The notes: a model not told the origin generated them from the sequence alone. Counted from the stretch's first letter, positions 22,732 through 31,144 are shown. The stretch: 37,219 nt of DNA from Bacteroidota bacterium (GCA_025363555.1 JANYDQ010000245.1:1-37219); one strand, 5' to 3'. Numbers and translations: made by a program.

Positions 22732-23685
22732 ATGTCAAATCCTAATTCATGGCAACCAGCCGAAAATTTTGTTCGCAATGGAGTTCGCGGAAACTACACC
22801 GTAGCTTTAAAAGTAAGCACCTTTCATTTCAATGCGCTAACAGCACAAAGCTCAAATGTTGCAATAGCAGCACTGCTTGTGCTTTATACCCCTTATCATA
22901 ACGGGTTGGTGAGCGCATCCACTGCTAAGCTAAGTGCCTTGGGCGATAGAATAGGGGATACTCAAACCAAGAGTGAATTATTCCTTGAGCTGACACAGGT
23001 AAGGCTTCCTATATGGCAGCAAATGATTGGTAATGTGTATGCACGTGGCACAGCTGCTTTCAAAACGTTGTTTCCTTTCGGGCTCGATGTTTTTCACAAC
23101 GGCACCATCGAAAATAAATTAATCAACCTTCGCACACTGCGCGACAAATGCACTGCCGATGCCTCCCTGGCTGCTGTTGCATCCCTTATTACTTCATTTT
23201 ATTCTGCTATCAATAATGCAAGAAACACACAGGAAGGTGAAAAAACAATTGTAGGGGTAGGAATCAATAATCAGCAGGATGCCATAGAAGCTATGTGTAT
23301 TCAAATGTTTGCCGACTATGGTACAATAGTCAGTCTTTTTCCCAACGGTCCCACCAGGATAAAAAGCTTTATTGATGTGGTTACACTCCAGGACCATGTT
23401 CACAGCCCACTTTACACAGGAGTAGTAAATACAAATAAAATAAGAAAAGTAGCAACCAAAACCGTTACCTCACTAAGCAAAATAAAAGTGAGCTGCGATG
23501 TAGATTTAATGATTTGGGTAAACGATTCAGCAAAAAACCCCATACACCCTGCCGGTGTTTTTATTCCCGCAAACACTCCTACCATTGCCGAATTCCCCGG
23601 TTTAGGAAACCCAGACAACCGTGTGTTCCAGATTCATAATTTAAGTCTAACCACCAAGGGGCATTACACCGTAGAGTTTTTGTAA
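22732..23685 (+). CDS. Protein of unknown function, 317 aa
   Basis: A 317-residue protein I do not recognise. It has no signal peptide or membrane helix. Residues about 1-200 look helical (for example NVAIAALLVLYTPYHNGLVSAS, LELTQVRLPIWQQMIGNVYARG, TLRDKCTADASLAAVASLITSFYSAI). A middle part QDAIEAMCIQMFADYGTIVSLF follows. The end is beta-rich: LSKIKVSCDVDLMIWVND, PAGVFIPANTPTIAEFPGLGNPDNRVFQI and KGHYTVEFL. ATG 22732 is chosen because the preceding in-frame codons run into the repeat array. The gene looks somewhat richer in C and G than its neighbours. It is preceded by the palindrome array and a divergent winged-helix gene, and closed by its own terminator, so it is a single-gene unit. Confidence 0.8.
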   Translation: MSNPNSWQPAENFVRNGVRGNYTVALKVSTFHFNALTAQSSNVAIAALLVLYTPYHNGLVSASTAKLSALGDRIGDTQTKSELFLELTQVRLPIWQQMIGNVYARGTAAFKTLFPFGLDVFHNGTIENKLINLRTLRDKCTADASLAAVASLITSFYSAINNARNTQEGEKTIVGVGINNQQDAIEAMCIQMFADYGTIVSLFPNGPTRIKSFIDVVTLQDHVHSPLYTGVVNTNKIRKVATKTVTSLSKIKVSCDVDLMIWVNDSAKNPIHPAGVFIPANTPTIAEFPGLGNPDNRVFQIHNLSLTTKGHYTVEFL

Positions 23686-23689
23686 AAAC

Positions 23690-23745
23690 AAAGTAGTAAG
23701 TATAATGTATAAAGTAGTAAGTACAAAGTACAAAGTACAAAGTTG
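23690..23745. repeat. Short AAGTAGTAAGTA / ACAAAGT tandem repeats
   Basis: AAGTAGTAAGTA is followed by TAATGTATAA, then AAGTAGTAAGTA again, then ACAAAGT three times. This kind of low-complexity stretch between stop codon and terminator is common in this phylum. It has no coding sense. Confidence 0.6.
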
Positions 23746-23749
23746 TAAG

Positions 23750-23780
23750 AAAGCTTCCCAGAAAGGGGAGGCTTTTTTTT
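23750..23780 (+). terminator. Rho-independent terminator of the unknown protein gene
   Basis: AAAGCTTCCC (23750-23759) pairs with GGGAGGCTTT (23766-23775), with one G-U pair and a 6-base loop. It is followed by a T run to 23780. Confidence 0.85.
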
Positions 23781-23840
23781 CAGGCAACGCTCCCCACGCC
23801 ATCCTGGCTTGTCGAAAGATTCAAGGACACGGGCACGGGG

Positions 23841-23972
23841 TGAGGTCTTGAATTTGTGAAGTCTTGAATTTGGGCGTGCCCCTGCGGGTCGGGCTTTCCG
23901 CTTCAATCTTTTTTGCCCCCCCTTTATCCAACGCAACAAAAAAGGATTTCCGCTGCAATCCCTCACGCTGCG
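23841..23972. repeat. G+C-rich interspersed repeat block
   Basis: Two tandem 16-base units differ in one base (TGAGGTCTTGAATTTG at 23841 and TGAAGTCTTGAATTTG at 23857). A block starting GGGCGTGCCCCTGCGGGTCGG (from 23873) follows, containing TTTCCGCTTCAATC (23895) and TTTCCGCTGCAATC (23947) as spaced direct repeats. Its composition is strikingly different from the A+T-rich surroundings. Blocks of the 'GGGCGTGCCCCTGCGGGTCGGGC...TTTCCGCTGCAATC' type occur as dispersed non-coding repeats in Bacteroidota. The rest of 23781-24015 holds no gene; a minus-strand open frame across it (23664-23987) is an accident of composition. Confidence 0.6.
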
Positions 23973-24015
23973 CTTCCTGACAACCATTATGAAAAAAATA
24001 TACTTATTCTAAAAC

Positions 24016-24048
24016 AAAAAAACTCCCTTCGCTAAAAGGGAGTTTTTT
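24016..24048 (-). terminator. Terminator of the tRNA-His transcript
   Basis: ACTCCCTT (24022-24029) and AAGGGAGT (24036-24043) form an 8-bp stem with A and T runs on the flanks. On the minus strand it lies 9 bases beyond the tRNA 3' end and ends in a T run. It could also act on the plus strand. Confidence 0.8.
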
Positions 24049-24057
24049 ATTATCCTG

Positions 24058-24133
24058 GGTGGCTGATGGGACTCGAACCCACGACACTCGGTACCACAAA
24101 CCGATGCTCTAACCAAACTGAACTACAGCCACC
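24058..24133 (-). tRNA. tRNA-His, anticodon GTG
   Basis: On the minus strand the sequence folds into a standard cloverleaf. The acceptor strand GGTGGCTG pairs over eight positions with CAGCCACC, giving the extra G-1:C73 pair that marks tRNA-His. The D-arm is GTTC...GAGC. The anticodon stem TCGGT/ACCGA has the loop TTGTGGT, so the anticodon is GTG. The T-arm is GTGGG TTCGAGT CCCAT. The 3' CCA is not encoded. A -7 box lies 17 bases upstream and a terminator downstream, so it is a single-gene transcript. Confidence 0.96.
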
Positions 24134-24150
24134 ATAAAATTTTAAGGGTG

Positions 24151-24158
24151 CAAAGATA
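24151..24158 (-). promoter_or_regulatory. -7 box TATCTTTG for tRNA-His
   Basis: On the minus strand TATCTTTG runs from 24158 to 24151, 17 bases before the tRNA 5' end, a suitable distance for a short pre-tRNA leader. Confidence 0.55.
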
Positions 24159-24190
24159 TGTTTTTTTTATAAAATGGAGAAGAAAATTAA

Positions 24191-24327
24191 TTAGCTAATT
24201 GACGATGCAACTTAAGAGCTTACTGAACAATTAGCTAATTACCTCATCAGCTAATTAGCTAATTACCCTCATCAGCTAATTAGCTAATTATCCAATTAGC
24301 TAATCAACACATCAGCTAATTAATTAA
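24191..24327. repeat. AGCTAATT palindrome repeats upstream of the P-type ATPase
   Basis: Copies of TTAGCTAATT or AGCTAATTAGCTAATTA occur at about 24191, 24231, 24249, 24274, 24295 and 24313. Two copies of a unit starting CATCAGCTAATT are exactly 25 bases apart (24245 and 24270). AATTAGCTAATT is itself a palindrome. The last copy merges into the -7 box of the ATPase gene. Such runs are common dispersed repeats in this phylum; binding-site function is possible but unsupported. Confidence 0.75.
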
Positions 24328-24332
24328 CTTTG
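24325..24332 (+). promoter_or_regulatory. -7 box TAACTTTG of the P-type ATPase gene, short leader
   Basis: TAACTTTG matches TAnnTTTG, with 10 bases to the ATG at 24343, so the leader would be only a few bases long. Confidence 0.55.
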
Positions 24333-24342
24333 CACCCTAACA

Positions 24343-26514
24343 ATGGACACATCTACCACCAACACCACCCTTCATGTAGAAGGCATGGACTGCGCTTCGT
24401 GCGCCCTGGGCATCACCAAAAACCTTGAGAAAAAAGGAGCCGAAAATGTGTTTGTGGATTATGCCACCGGTGAAGCTACTTTTTTATTAAAAGACAAAAA
24501 CAAACTGCCTTTATTAATCCAAAGTATTCACAGCATTGGTTACACCGTGGTGGATAGTAAATTTCGCGAAGCGCAGGAAGGCAAACTGTCGCCTGTTGAA
24601 AAACGTTTTTATTTCACTCTTCCTTTCACCATCATTTTATTTTTCGGGCACATGCTGCTTTCCCACAGCTTTATTTTAAACCAGCCATTAGCTCAATTAT
24701 TCCTTTGTTTACCTGTCTTTATAATCGGCATCATGCAGTTTGGCAAGTCGGCATGGGGCAGTGTAAAAACAGGAGTACCCAACATGGATGTTCTCATTTT
24801 TATTGGTTCATCGTCCGCCTTTATTTACAGCATCATCGGCATGATAATGTATTTCGGAACTCACCAGGTGCATAACTATTTGTTTTTTGAAACCACCGCC
24901 ACCATTATTACATTAGTATTATTAGGCAATGTGTTCGAACATCGTTCGGTAAAGCAAACCACCACCGCCATTCGCGAGTTGAGCGCCATACAGGTAACCA
25001 CCGCCAATATAGTGGGATTGCAAATGGGCAAAGAAGTGATTTCGGAAATAGAATACAAAGATATTATGGTGGGCGCCATATTGCAGGTAAATACAGGAGA
25101 TAAAATAGCAGTGGACGGAGAAATAATTTCGGGAGATGCAACCATAGACGAATCCATGATAACCGGAGAAAGCATACCGGTAGAGAAAACAATTACTCAT
25201 AAAGTAATAGGTGGAACCATTGTAGTTAATGGCAATGTAAGGATGCGAGCCGAAAAGGTGGGCAACGAAACCGTGCTGGCAAAGATTATAGAACTGGTGA
25301 AAAAAGCACAACAAAACAAACCCGATATTCAAAAGCTGGGCGATAGAATATCTGCCATATTTGTGCCTGTAGTATTAGGTATTTCTATTCTTACCTTTAT
25401 TACTAACTACTTTTTTGTTCATTTCGAATCAGGTTATCCCTTAAGAGAATCCATAATGAGGGCAATTGCGGTAATGGTTATTTCGTGCCCGTGTGCCATG
25501 GGATTAGCCACTCCCACAGCGGTAATGGTGGGCATTGGTCGGGCTGCCCGAAAAGGAATATTAATAAAAGGAGGAAACACGCTGGAGCAATTTGCCAATA
25601 TTAAAAACATTGTTTTTGATAAAACAGGAACATTGACCACAGGTAATTTCAAGATAAAAAACATTACTACCTATGATGGTAAAACACAAGAAGAGGTGAT
25701 AGAAATATTGTTTCAGCTGGAACAACATTCTTCTCATCCTATTGCAAAATCAATAGTAGCAAGCCTTGCACTATCACCACATGAAAATGGCGGAAGTAAT
25801 CCGCTTCTTTTGAAGGAAATTAAAGAAGAAAAAGGATTGGGAGTTTCGGGAACGGATAAGGATGATAATGAATATAAAATTGGTTCGTATAAAATAGCTA
25901 CACATCTTACCAAAAGCAACATGCACTCGGTGTATATGGTTAGAAATAACGTATTGATAGCAACCGTGGATTTGGAAGATGAAATAAAAACAAATGCAAA
26001 ACAACTTATCGGTAACCTTCATAAAAGTGGTGTTACCACGTTTATGCTTAGCGGGGACAATAAAATAAAATGCGAAGCATTGGCAGAAAAGCTGGGCATT
26101 GACGCAGTATATAGCGAGCAGCTGCCGGCTCAAAAACTGGCGCTGATTGATAAACTGGTAAAAGAAAATTCAACCGCTATGGTGGGCGATGGCGTAAACG
26201 ATGCACCAGCACTGGCAAGAGCTACAGTAGGTATTTCATTAAGCAATGCCACACAGGTGGCTATTCAATCGGCACAAATTATTTTATTAAAGAGCAATGA
26301 TTTGAATATTCTCACCGATGCCCATTTGATTAGTAAACATACGTTGATAACGATCAAACAAAATTTATTCTGGGCTTTCTTTTATAATGTGGTTGCCATA
26401 CCTGTTGCAGCCATGGGTTTCCTTAGTCCTGCGCTTGGCGCTTTGGCAATGGCTGCTTCCGATGTAATTGTGATAGGAAATTCCATTCGGTTAAAAACAA
26501 AAAGACTACGTTAA
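24343..26514 (+). CDS. copA: Copper-type P1B ATPase
   Basis: A 723-residue heavy-metal pump. One N-terminal metal-binding domain carries GMDCASC (Cys17, Cys20). Eight membrane segments are expected. Other landmarks are the TGES loop (TGESIPVEK), the membrane metal site CPC (Cys382, Cys384), the phosphorylation site DKTGTLT (Asp426), HSSHPIAKS in the nucleotide domain and GDGVNDAPA (615-623). CPC together with FYNVVAIP in segment 7 points to Cu(I) export. The segment 8 motif is MAASD where classic CopA has MxxSS, so silver or another soft metal cannot be excluded. No copper chaperone or regulator gene is adjacent. The -7 box 10 bases upstream supports the ATG. The next gene begins 6 bases on. 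Confidence 0.9.
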   Translation: MDTSTTNTTLHVEGMDCASCALGITKNLEKKGAENVFVDYATGEATFLLKDKNKLPLLIQSIHSIGYTVVDSKFREAQEGKLSPVEKRFYFTLPFTIILFFGHMLLSHSFILNQPLAQLFLCLPVFIIGIMQFGKSAWGSVKTGVPNMDVLIFIGSSSAFIYSIIGMIMYFGTHQVHNYLFFETTATIITLVLLGNVFEHRSVKQTTTAIRELSAIQVTTANIVGLQMGKEVISEIEYKDIMVGAILQVNTGDKIAVDGEIISGDATIDESMITGESIPVEKTITHKVIGGTIVVNGNVRMRAEKVGNETVLAKIIELVKKAQQNKPDIQKLGDRISAIFVPVVLGISILTFITNYFFVHFESGYPLRESIMRAIAVMVISCPCAMGLATPTAVMVGIGRAARKGILIKGGNTLEQFANIKNIVFDKTGTLTTGNFKIKNITTYDGKTQEEVIEILFQLEQHSSHPIAKSIVASLALSPHENGGSNPLLLKEIKEEKGLGVSGTDKDDNEYKIGSYKIATHLTKSNMHSVYMVRNNVLIATVDLEDEIKTNAKQLIGNLHKSGVTTFMLSGDNKIKCEALAEKLGIDAVYSEQLPAQKLALIDKLVKENSTAMVGDGVNDAPALARATVGISLSNATQVAIQSAQIILLKSNDLNILTDAHLISKHTLITIKQNLFWAFFYNVVAIPVAAMGFLSPALGALAMAASDVIVIGNSIRLKTKRLR

Positions 26515-26520
26515 CCAGTT

Positions 26521-27717
26521 GTGAACGACAAAAAATTAAACATACTTTTTCTTTCCAGCTGGTACCCCAATAGGGTGTTGCCTTCTTTAGGAAATTTTGT
26601 TCAGAAACATGCCGAGTGCGTGGCACTGAAATCAAACGTTGCTGCTCTTTTTATTTTCTCCGACCCCGATTGTAAACATAAGTATGAAATCATTGAAACT
26701 ACTTTAAACAATGTTTATACAGTAAATGTATATTACAAAAGAGCCAATCATAACATTCCCGGAGTATTTCAGTTGCAAAGAGCATTTCGTTATTTCAAAG
26801 CACATAAAATGGGTTTGAAAGTAATTGATGAAAAGTTTGGTAAGTTCGATTTGGTTCATCACAATATTTTATACCGTGCCGGAATTATAGCCTGGTGGTT
26901 AAAGAAAACCAAAGGCATTCCTTATATCATTACCGAAAACTGGACCGGGTATTTATCTTCCAAGAAAATAAAACTGGGATTAGTAACCAAAATGCTTTCC
27001 CGCATGATTGCCCGAAATGCAAGTTACATTACGCCTGTATCAAAAGATTTAAAAGATTCGATGCTCAAACTTGGTTTTACTACCCATTATGAAATAATAT
27101 ATAATGTAGTAAACACAAAATTATTTTATCCGGTAATGAATAAACCCAATGGGAGAAAAATAAAACTACTGCATGTATCTACCCTGGATGATGCGCATAA
27201 AAACATATCCGGTATGTTGCGGGTTATAGCTGAACTTGCCAAACAGCGAAATGATTTTGAAATATTATTTGTTGGAGAAGGAGATAAAATACAACATATT
27301 AAAACAGCAAAAGATTTAGGAATCTATCAATCAGTTGTTTCATTTGACGGAGTGAAGCCTACCGCGGAAGTGGCAGAAATTATGCGTAATGCCGATTGTT
27401 TTGTGATGTTCAGTAATTATGAAAATCTTCCCTGTGTTATCATTGAAGCCCTGGCAAGCGGCTTGCCTGTGGTATCTTCCACCGCAGGCGGAATACCCGA
27501 ACACATTACCGATAACCTTGGAATACTGGTGAAGCCAATGGATGAAAAAGCATTATTAAATGCTATTAATACAGCCATCAATAATATTCAATCGGGAAAA
27601 TATGATGCAAATCAGTTATCCGATTATTCAAATAATAATTTCAGTTATGAAAAAGTAAGCCACAAGTTTCACCAGCTTTATCATCGCATATTAAAAGATA
27701 AAAACATACATGAGTAA
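26521..27717 (+). CDS. Glycosyltransferase, GT4 family
   Basis: A 398-residue GT-B glycosyltransferase. The N-terminal domain opens with ILFLSSWYPNRVLPSLGNFVQKH, a typical acceptor-domain start. The C-terminal nucleotide-sugar domain has LLHVSTLDDAHKNISG, FEILFVGEGD and the EX7E motif (Glu301, Glu309) in ENLPCVIIEALASGLPVV. It probably adds a sugar to a cell-surface glycan or lipid. The start is GTG at 26521, 6 bases after the copper pump gene; no better ATG exists in frame near it. Its 3' end overlaps the methyltransferase start by 8 bases, so the two are translated together. Confidence 0.88.
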   Translation: MNDKKLNILFLSSWYPNRVLPSLGNFVQKHAECVALKSNVAALFIFSDPDCKHKYEIIETTLNNVYTVNVYYKRANHNIPGVFQLQRAFRYFKAHKMGLKVIDEKFGKFDLVHHNILYRAGIIAWWLKKTKGIPYIITENWTGYLSSKKIKLGLVTKMLSRMIARNASYITPVSKDLKDSMLKLGFTTHYEIIYNVVNTKLFYPVMNKPNGRKIKLLHVSTLDDAHKNISGMLRVIAELAKQRNDFEILFVGEGDKIQHIKTAKDLGIYQSVVSFDGVKPTAEVAEIMRNADCFVMFSNYENLPCVIIEALASGLPVVSSTAGGIPEHITDNLGILVKPMDEKALLNAINTAINNIQSGKYDANQLSDYSNNNFSYEKVSHKFHQLYHRILKDKNIHE

Positions 27718-28516
27718 GATTTTCAAACTGTTTAAAGCACTATCATTAATCATCAAACAACCCGCTTTGCTCAATAAAGTATTAGATGATGCTGATGTAA
27801 ACAAACAGCAGGTAATTGCACAATACAACTTACCTTTTGGATTAAAAACAATTGATATACTCGATTTAATACCCGAATTTAACGAAACCGTAAAACCTTA
27901 CTGCGCAATGGATGGGGGCTCAACACCATTAGATTTGGCATTATTAAAAGCATTGGCAAGAAACAAAACAAATTGTACTTATTTTGAAATAGGAACCTGG
28001 CGGGGAGAAAGTGTGGCGAATGTGGCAAGTGTTACAAAACAATGTATAACCCTCAATTTGCCGGATGAAGAAATGCTGCAAATGGGATTGGATAAAGGGT
28101 ATGTAGGGTTGCATCGTTTTTTTTCAAAGGATTTAAAAAACGTAATTCATCTCCAGGGAAACTCACAAACCTTTGATTTTACCCCTTACCACAACCAATT
28201 TGATTTAGTATTTATAGATGGTAATCATCATTACGAAAGTGTGAAACAGGATACTCAAAATGCTTTCAAATTATTAAAAGATGAGAATTCTATTATAGTC
28301 TGGCATGATTACGGAAACACACCTAATGATATTCGCTGGGATGTTTTCAGAGGAATAATGGATGGTACGCCACCCGGAAAACAAAATCATTTATTCAGAG
28401 TATCCAACACCTTATGCGCTATATACACCGCACAACTTGTTAAATCTGGTATAATGAAGCCGTTTCAAGCCCCCAACAAGAGTTTTTCTTTTTCTATTCA
28501 GTCAAAAAGAATTTAA
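27710..28516 (+). CDS. Class I SAM-dependent methyltransferase
   Basis: A 268-residue protein with a methyltransferase fold. Motif I is YFEIGTWRGES near residues 90-100, and the acidic post-II part is FDLVFIDGNHHYESVKQD (about 164-181), a pattern of the Methyltransf_24 type often seen in sugar- or glycan-modifying clusters. The N-terminal 60 residues are a helical extension. Overlap of 8 bases with the glycosyltransferase gene means strict coupling, and suggests that both act on the same surface glycan. The methyl acceptor is not known. Confidence 0.8.
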   Translation: MSKIFKLFKALSLIIKQPALLNKVLDDADVNKQQVIAQYNLPFGLKTIDILDLIPEFNETVKPYCAMDGGSTPLDLALLKALARNKTNCTYFEIGTWRGESVANVASVTKQCITLNLPDEEMLQMGLDKGYVGLHRFFSKDLKNVIHLQGNSQTFDFTPYHNQFDLVFIDGNHHYESVKQDTQNAFKLLKDENSIIVWHDYGNTPNDIRWDVFRGIMDGTPPGKQNHLFRVSNTLCAIYTAQLVKSGIMKPFQAPNKSFSFSIQSKRI

Positions 28517-28551
28517 AGTCACCTTCTGTTTGTGTATCAATGAAAACTTTA

Positions 28552-28583
28552 TTTGTTTCATATGTTGGTTTTATATACATTTG
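28552..28583 (+). promoter_or_regulatory. Full Bacteroidota promoter: TTTG-N20-TACATTTG
   Basis: TTTG at 28552-28555, a 20-base spacer and TACATTTG at 28576-28583 give both the -33 and -7 boxes at consensus spacing. Transcription should start near 28588-28590, leaving a leader of about 38 bases before the ATG at 28627. This is the most complete promoter in the window. Confidence 0.75.
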
Positions 28584-28626
28584 TGCAACAAAAATAATGC
28601 TAACTTAACATATAATTTATTCTACT

Positions 28627-30642
28627 ATGAAAAAACATTTACTATTAGGAGTATCCATCGGCATGGGTGTTTTAGCTTTCGGGCAAAACGTAACAACATT
28701 GCCAAATGGTTTAATTATTCCCAAAATTAACAACGCATCTGCTAAAATGGCAATGCCTTATCAAAAGAATCAGCAATTAGGAGGAAATCCTTTCGAAGCA
28801 ATTGTATCTGGTTTACAAACCAACCCTTCACAAGCTGTTGGACGTTCTAACACTGGTGTTCAAATAGGTACAACCGGTTATCAATTACAAACCAATGCTT
28901 CTATTTGTAATAGAATTGTAAACAATTCTGATGGAACTATTTCTGCTACCTGGACAATGGCTCAAGAGATTGTAACTCCCTGGAGTGACAGAGGAACCGG
29001 TTATAACTATTTTAACGGTACTAGTTGGGGAACAGCTCCAACAGTTAGATTGGAAAGTGTGAGAACGGGTTTCACTAATATTGGTGTTACTTCTTCAGGT
29101 GCTGAAGTAATTGTTTCTCACCAAACTGCTACACCGGCTATTCGTATGGACAGCAGACCGGTAAAAGGAACAGGACCCTGGACAGAAGCAGATATTCCTA
29201 ATCTTCCTGATACATGGGCACGTTTAGCGGTAGGTGGTGCTAACGGGCACACTTTACATGTTATTTCAAGTTCCGGTTTAGGAGGTGGCACCACCATGCA
29301 AACCTACATGGGGCAAACAGGCTCTATAAATTATTCACGTTCTTTGGATGGGGGTATTACCTGGGATATTGTAAGATATATTATTCCTCAAATTGATTTA
29401 AATAATTACTTAGGTTTTGGAGGAGATTCTTATTCCATAGATGCTAAAGGCGACACTATAGCAATTGTTGCAGGTGGTTTTGATGTGGATGTGGTATTGT
29501 TAAAATCTTTGGATAACGGTACTACCTGGACCAAAACAATTGTAAAAAGATTCCCGATACCTATGTTTGACGGTGCTACTATGTACACGGATACAATTTC
29601 CTCAACTCATACCGTAGGTGCAAATGCAGTTAAACTTGAAACAAATGATGCTTCTGTAGAGGTTTTATTAGACAATCAGGGGATGGCACATGTATGGTAT
29701 GGAAAGATGGTAGTATTCGATACAGTACCAGCTGCTGGAAGCACCCAGGGATTAAGTTATTATCCAACTACTCAAGGGTTAATGTATTGGAATGAAAGCA
29801 TGGGTACCACACCTCCTGTTATGATAGCTTCCGTTATTGACCTTAATTATCCCGGTCATCTTGCTGATACTATTTTGAACATTGATTATTATAACGGAAC
29901 TGGTAGTCCTCTGTGGGGTTTTGGTTCATATCAAACATCATTAACTTCTTATCCAAGTGCAGGTATTGATGCTTCAGGAAAAATATTTCTTTCTTATGCA
30001 GGATTATACGAAGGTTTGAATTCATTAAGTGAACCGGTACCGGGTGCGGGTAGTTTAACTCCCGGAAAAAGTTACAGACATACCTATTTAATGCGTTCTG
30101 ATGATAATGGTCATACATGGTGTACCCCTTATGATATTAACGACCCTGTTCCGGGAAATCCAAGTGATGATAATATTGAAGGTGTGTACGGTGCTATGGC
30201 TAAAAATGTGGATGGATATGTTCACCTGATTGATCAGGAAGATTTTTCTCCCGGACAAGGACTCACTAATGTTGCCGGAGGCACCACACCTATTGATGAT
30301 CAAAATGGGGGAAGTGCAACTATTTTCTATTACAAAATTCCGGTTGGTAGCTTAGCTTGTGGGGTTGGTGTTAACGATAAACCAGGTGCTTTTAGTGCTA
30401 TTAATATATATCCTAATCCTGCTTCTAATTCTGTTAGCGTGAAATTTAATGTAAACAAAACTTCAAAAGCAATTGTTAAAATTTACAATGTAATGGGACA
30501 AGAAGTAGCTGCTTTCGATAATCAGACTATTGCAAACGGAACCATTTTAACTATCAATCTTGCTAATTACAAATCCGGAATTTATTTTGTAAATACTGTT
30601 GTGGAAGGTAAGCCCTACTCCCAGAAATTAATAGTTGAATAA
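28627..30642 (+). CDS. Type IX secreted Asp-box (sialidase/BNR-like) protein
   Basis: A 671-residue protein with a signal peptide (cleavage near AFG-QNV). Three Asp-box motifs, SxDxGxTW, are present: SLDGGITW (239-246), SLDNGTTW (294-301) and SDDNGHTW (491-498). This implies a beta-propeller of the sialidase/BNR type. Catalytic residues of true sialidases cannot be confirmed by eye. The C-terminal 80 residues are a type A sorting domain (INIYPNPASNSVSVKF, KIYNVMGQEV, SGIYFVNTVVEG, KLIVE). It is expected on the cell surface or in the medium. It has its own promoter and terminator, and its strong signals suggest abundant expression. Confidence 0.87.
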   Translation: MKKHLLLGVSIGMGVLAFGQNVTTLPNGLIIPKINNASAKMAMPYQKNQQLGGNPFEAIVSGLQTNPSQAVGRSNTGVQIGTTGYQLQTNASICNRIVNNSDGTISATWTMAQEIVTPWSDRGTGYNYFNGTSWGTAPTVRLESVRTGFTNIGVTSSGAEVIVSHQTATPAIRMDSRPVKGTGPWTEADIPNLPDTWARLAVGGANGHTLHVISSSGLGGGTTMQTYMGQTGSINYSRSLDGGITWDIVRYIIPQIDLNNYLGFGGDSYSIDAKGDTIAIVAGGFDVDVVLLKSLDNGTTWTKTIVKRFPIPMFDGATMYTDTISSTHTVGANAVKLETNDASVEVLLDNQGMAHVWYGKMVVFDTVPAAGSTQGLSYYPTTQGLMYWNESMGTTPPVMIASVIDLNYPGHLADTILNIDYYNGTGSPLWGFGSYQTSLTSYPSAGIDASGKIFLSYAGLYEGLNSLSEPVPGAGSLTPGKSYRHTYLMRSDDNGHTWCTPYDINDPVPGNPSDDNIEGVYGAMAKNVDGYVHLIDQEDFSPGQGLTNVAGGTTPIDDQNGGSATIFYYKIPVGSLACGVGVNDKPGAFSAINIYPNPASNSVSVKFNVNKTSKAIVKIYNVMGQEVAAFDNQTIANGTILTINLANYKSGIYFVNTVVEGKPYSQKLIVE

Positions 30643-30660
30643 TTAGATGAATAATTAAAA

Positions 30661-30689
30661 ACTCCGGTAACAATTACCGGAGTTTTTTT
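30661..30689 (+). terminator. Terminator of the Asp-box protein gene
   Basis: ACTCCGGTAA (30661-30670) and TTACCGGAGT (30674-30683) form a perfect 10-bp stem with a 3-base loop, followed by a T run. Confidence 0.92.
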
Positions 30690-30718
30690 ATTCCTTACCT
30701 GTTTAAAAATTAAAATAC

Positions 30719-31132
30719 ATGCTGCGTAATGTTTTATCGGTTATTGCCGGTTTAGTTGTTAGTTTTATTATAATTATATTGGGAGAAGGTATTACACATC
30801 ACATTTTCCCATTGCCTGCAACGGTTAATATTAATGACCCTGAAACTGTAAAAACATATATTTCTACAGCACCTGCTTCTTTTCATCTTACTATTTTGTT
30901 TATTTATGCTATTGCCAGTTTGGTTGGAAGTTTTGTTTCGTCCATCATTACTATTGACAAAAAAATGTCGAAAGCAATGACAGTAGGCGGCATTTTAATG
31001 GGGCTTGGTATATTTAATTTAGTCACCCTTTCACATCCTCTATGGGCAATCATTATGGGTTTGATTGCGTTTCTTCCTTTTGCTTTTGCAGGAGGATTGG
31101 TTGGAATCACACTATCTAATCCAAAGGAATAA
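30719..31132 (+). CDS. Four-helix membrane protein of unknown function, 137 aa
   Basis: A 137-residue protein with four hydrophobic segments: about residues 5-22, 55-77, 87-103 and 108-130. Glycines are frequent in the helices (GLVVSFIIIILGEG, GGILMGLGIF, FAGGLVGI). Small proteins of this shape occur widely in Bacteroidota as uncharacterised integral membrane proteins. No catalytic or transport motif is visible. It is flanked by terminators on both sides, so it is a single-gene transcript; its promoter is not obvious. Confidence 0.7.
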   Translation: MLRNVLSVIAGLVVSFIIIILGEGITHHIFPLPATVNINDPETVKTYISTAPASFHLTILFIYAIASLVGSFVSSIITIDKKMSKAMTVGGILMGLGIFNLVTLSHPLWAIIMGLIAFLPFAFAGGLVGITLSNPKE

Positions 31133-31144
31133 ATATTAACCAAT

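Noticed and set aside
23664-23987. 107-residue minus-strand open frame
   Set aside because: It overlaps the end of the unknown gene, its terminator and the G+C-rich repeat, and its product is an unstructured Arg/Pro/Lys-rich sequence.
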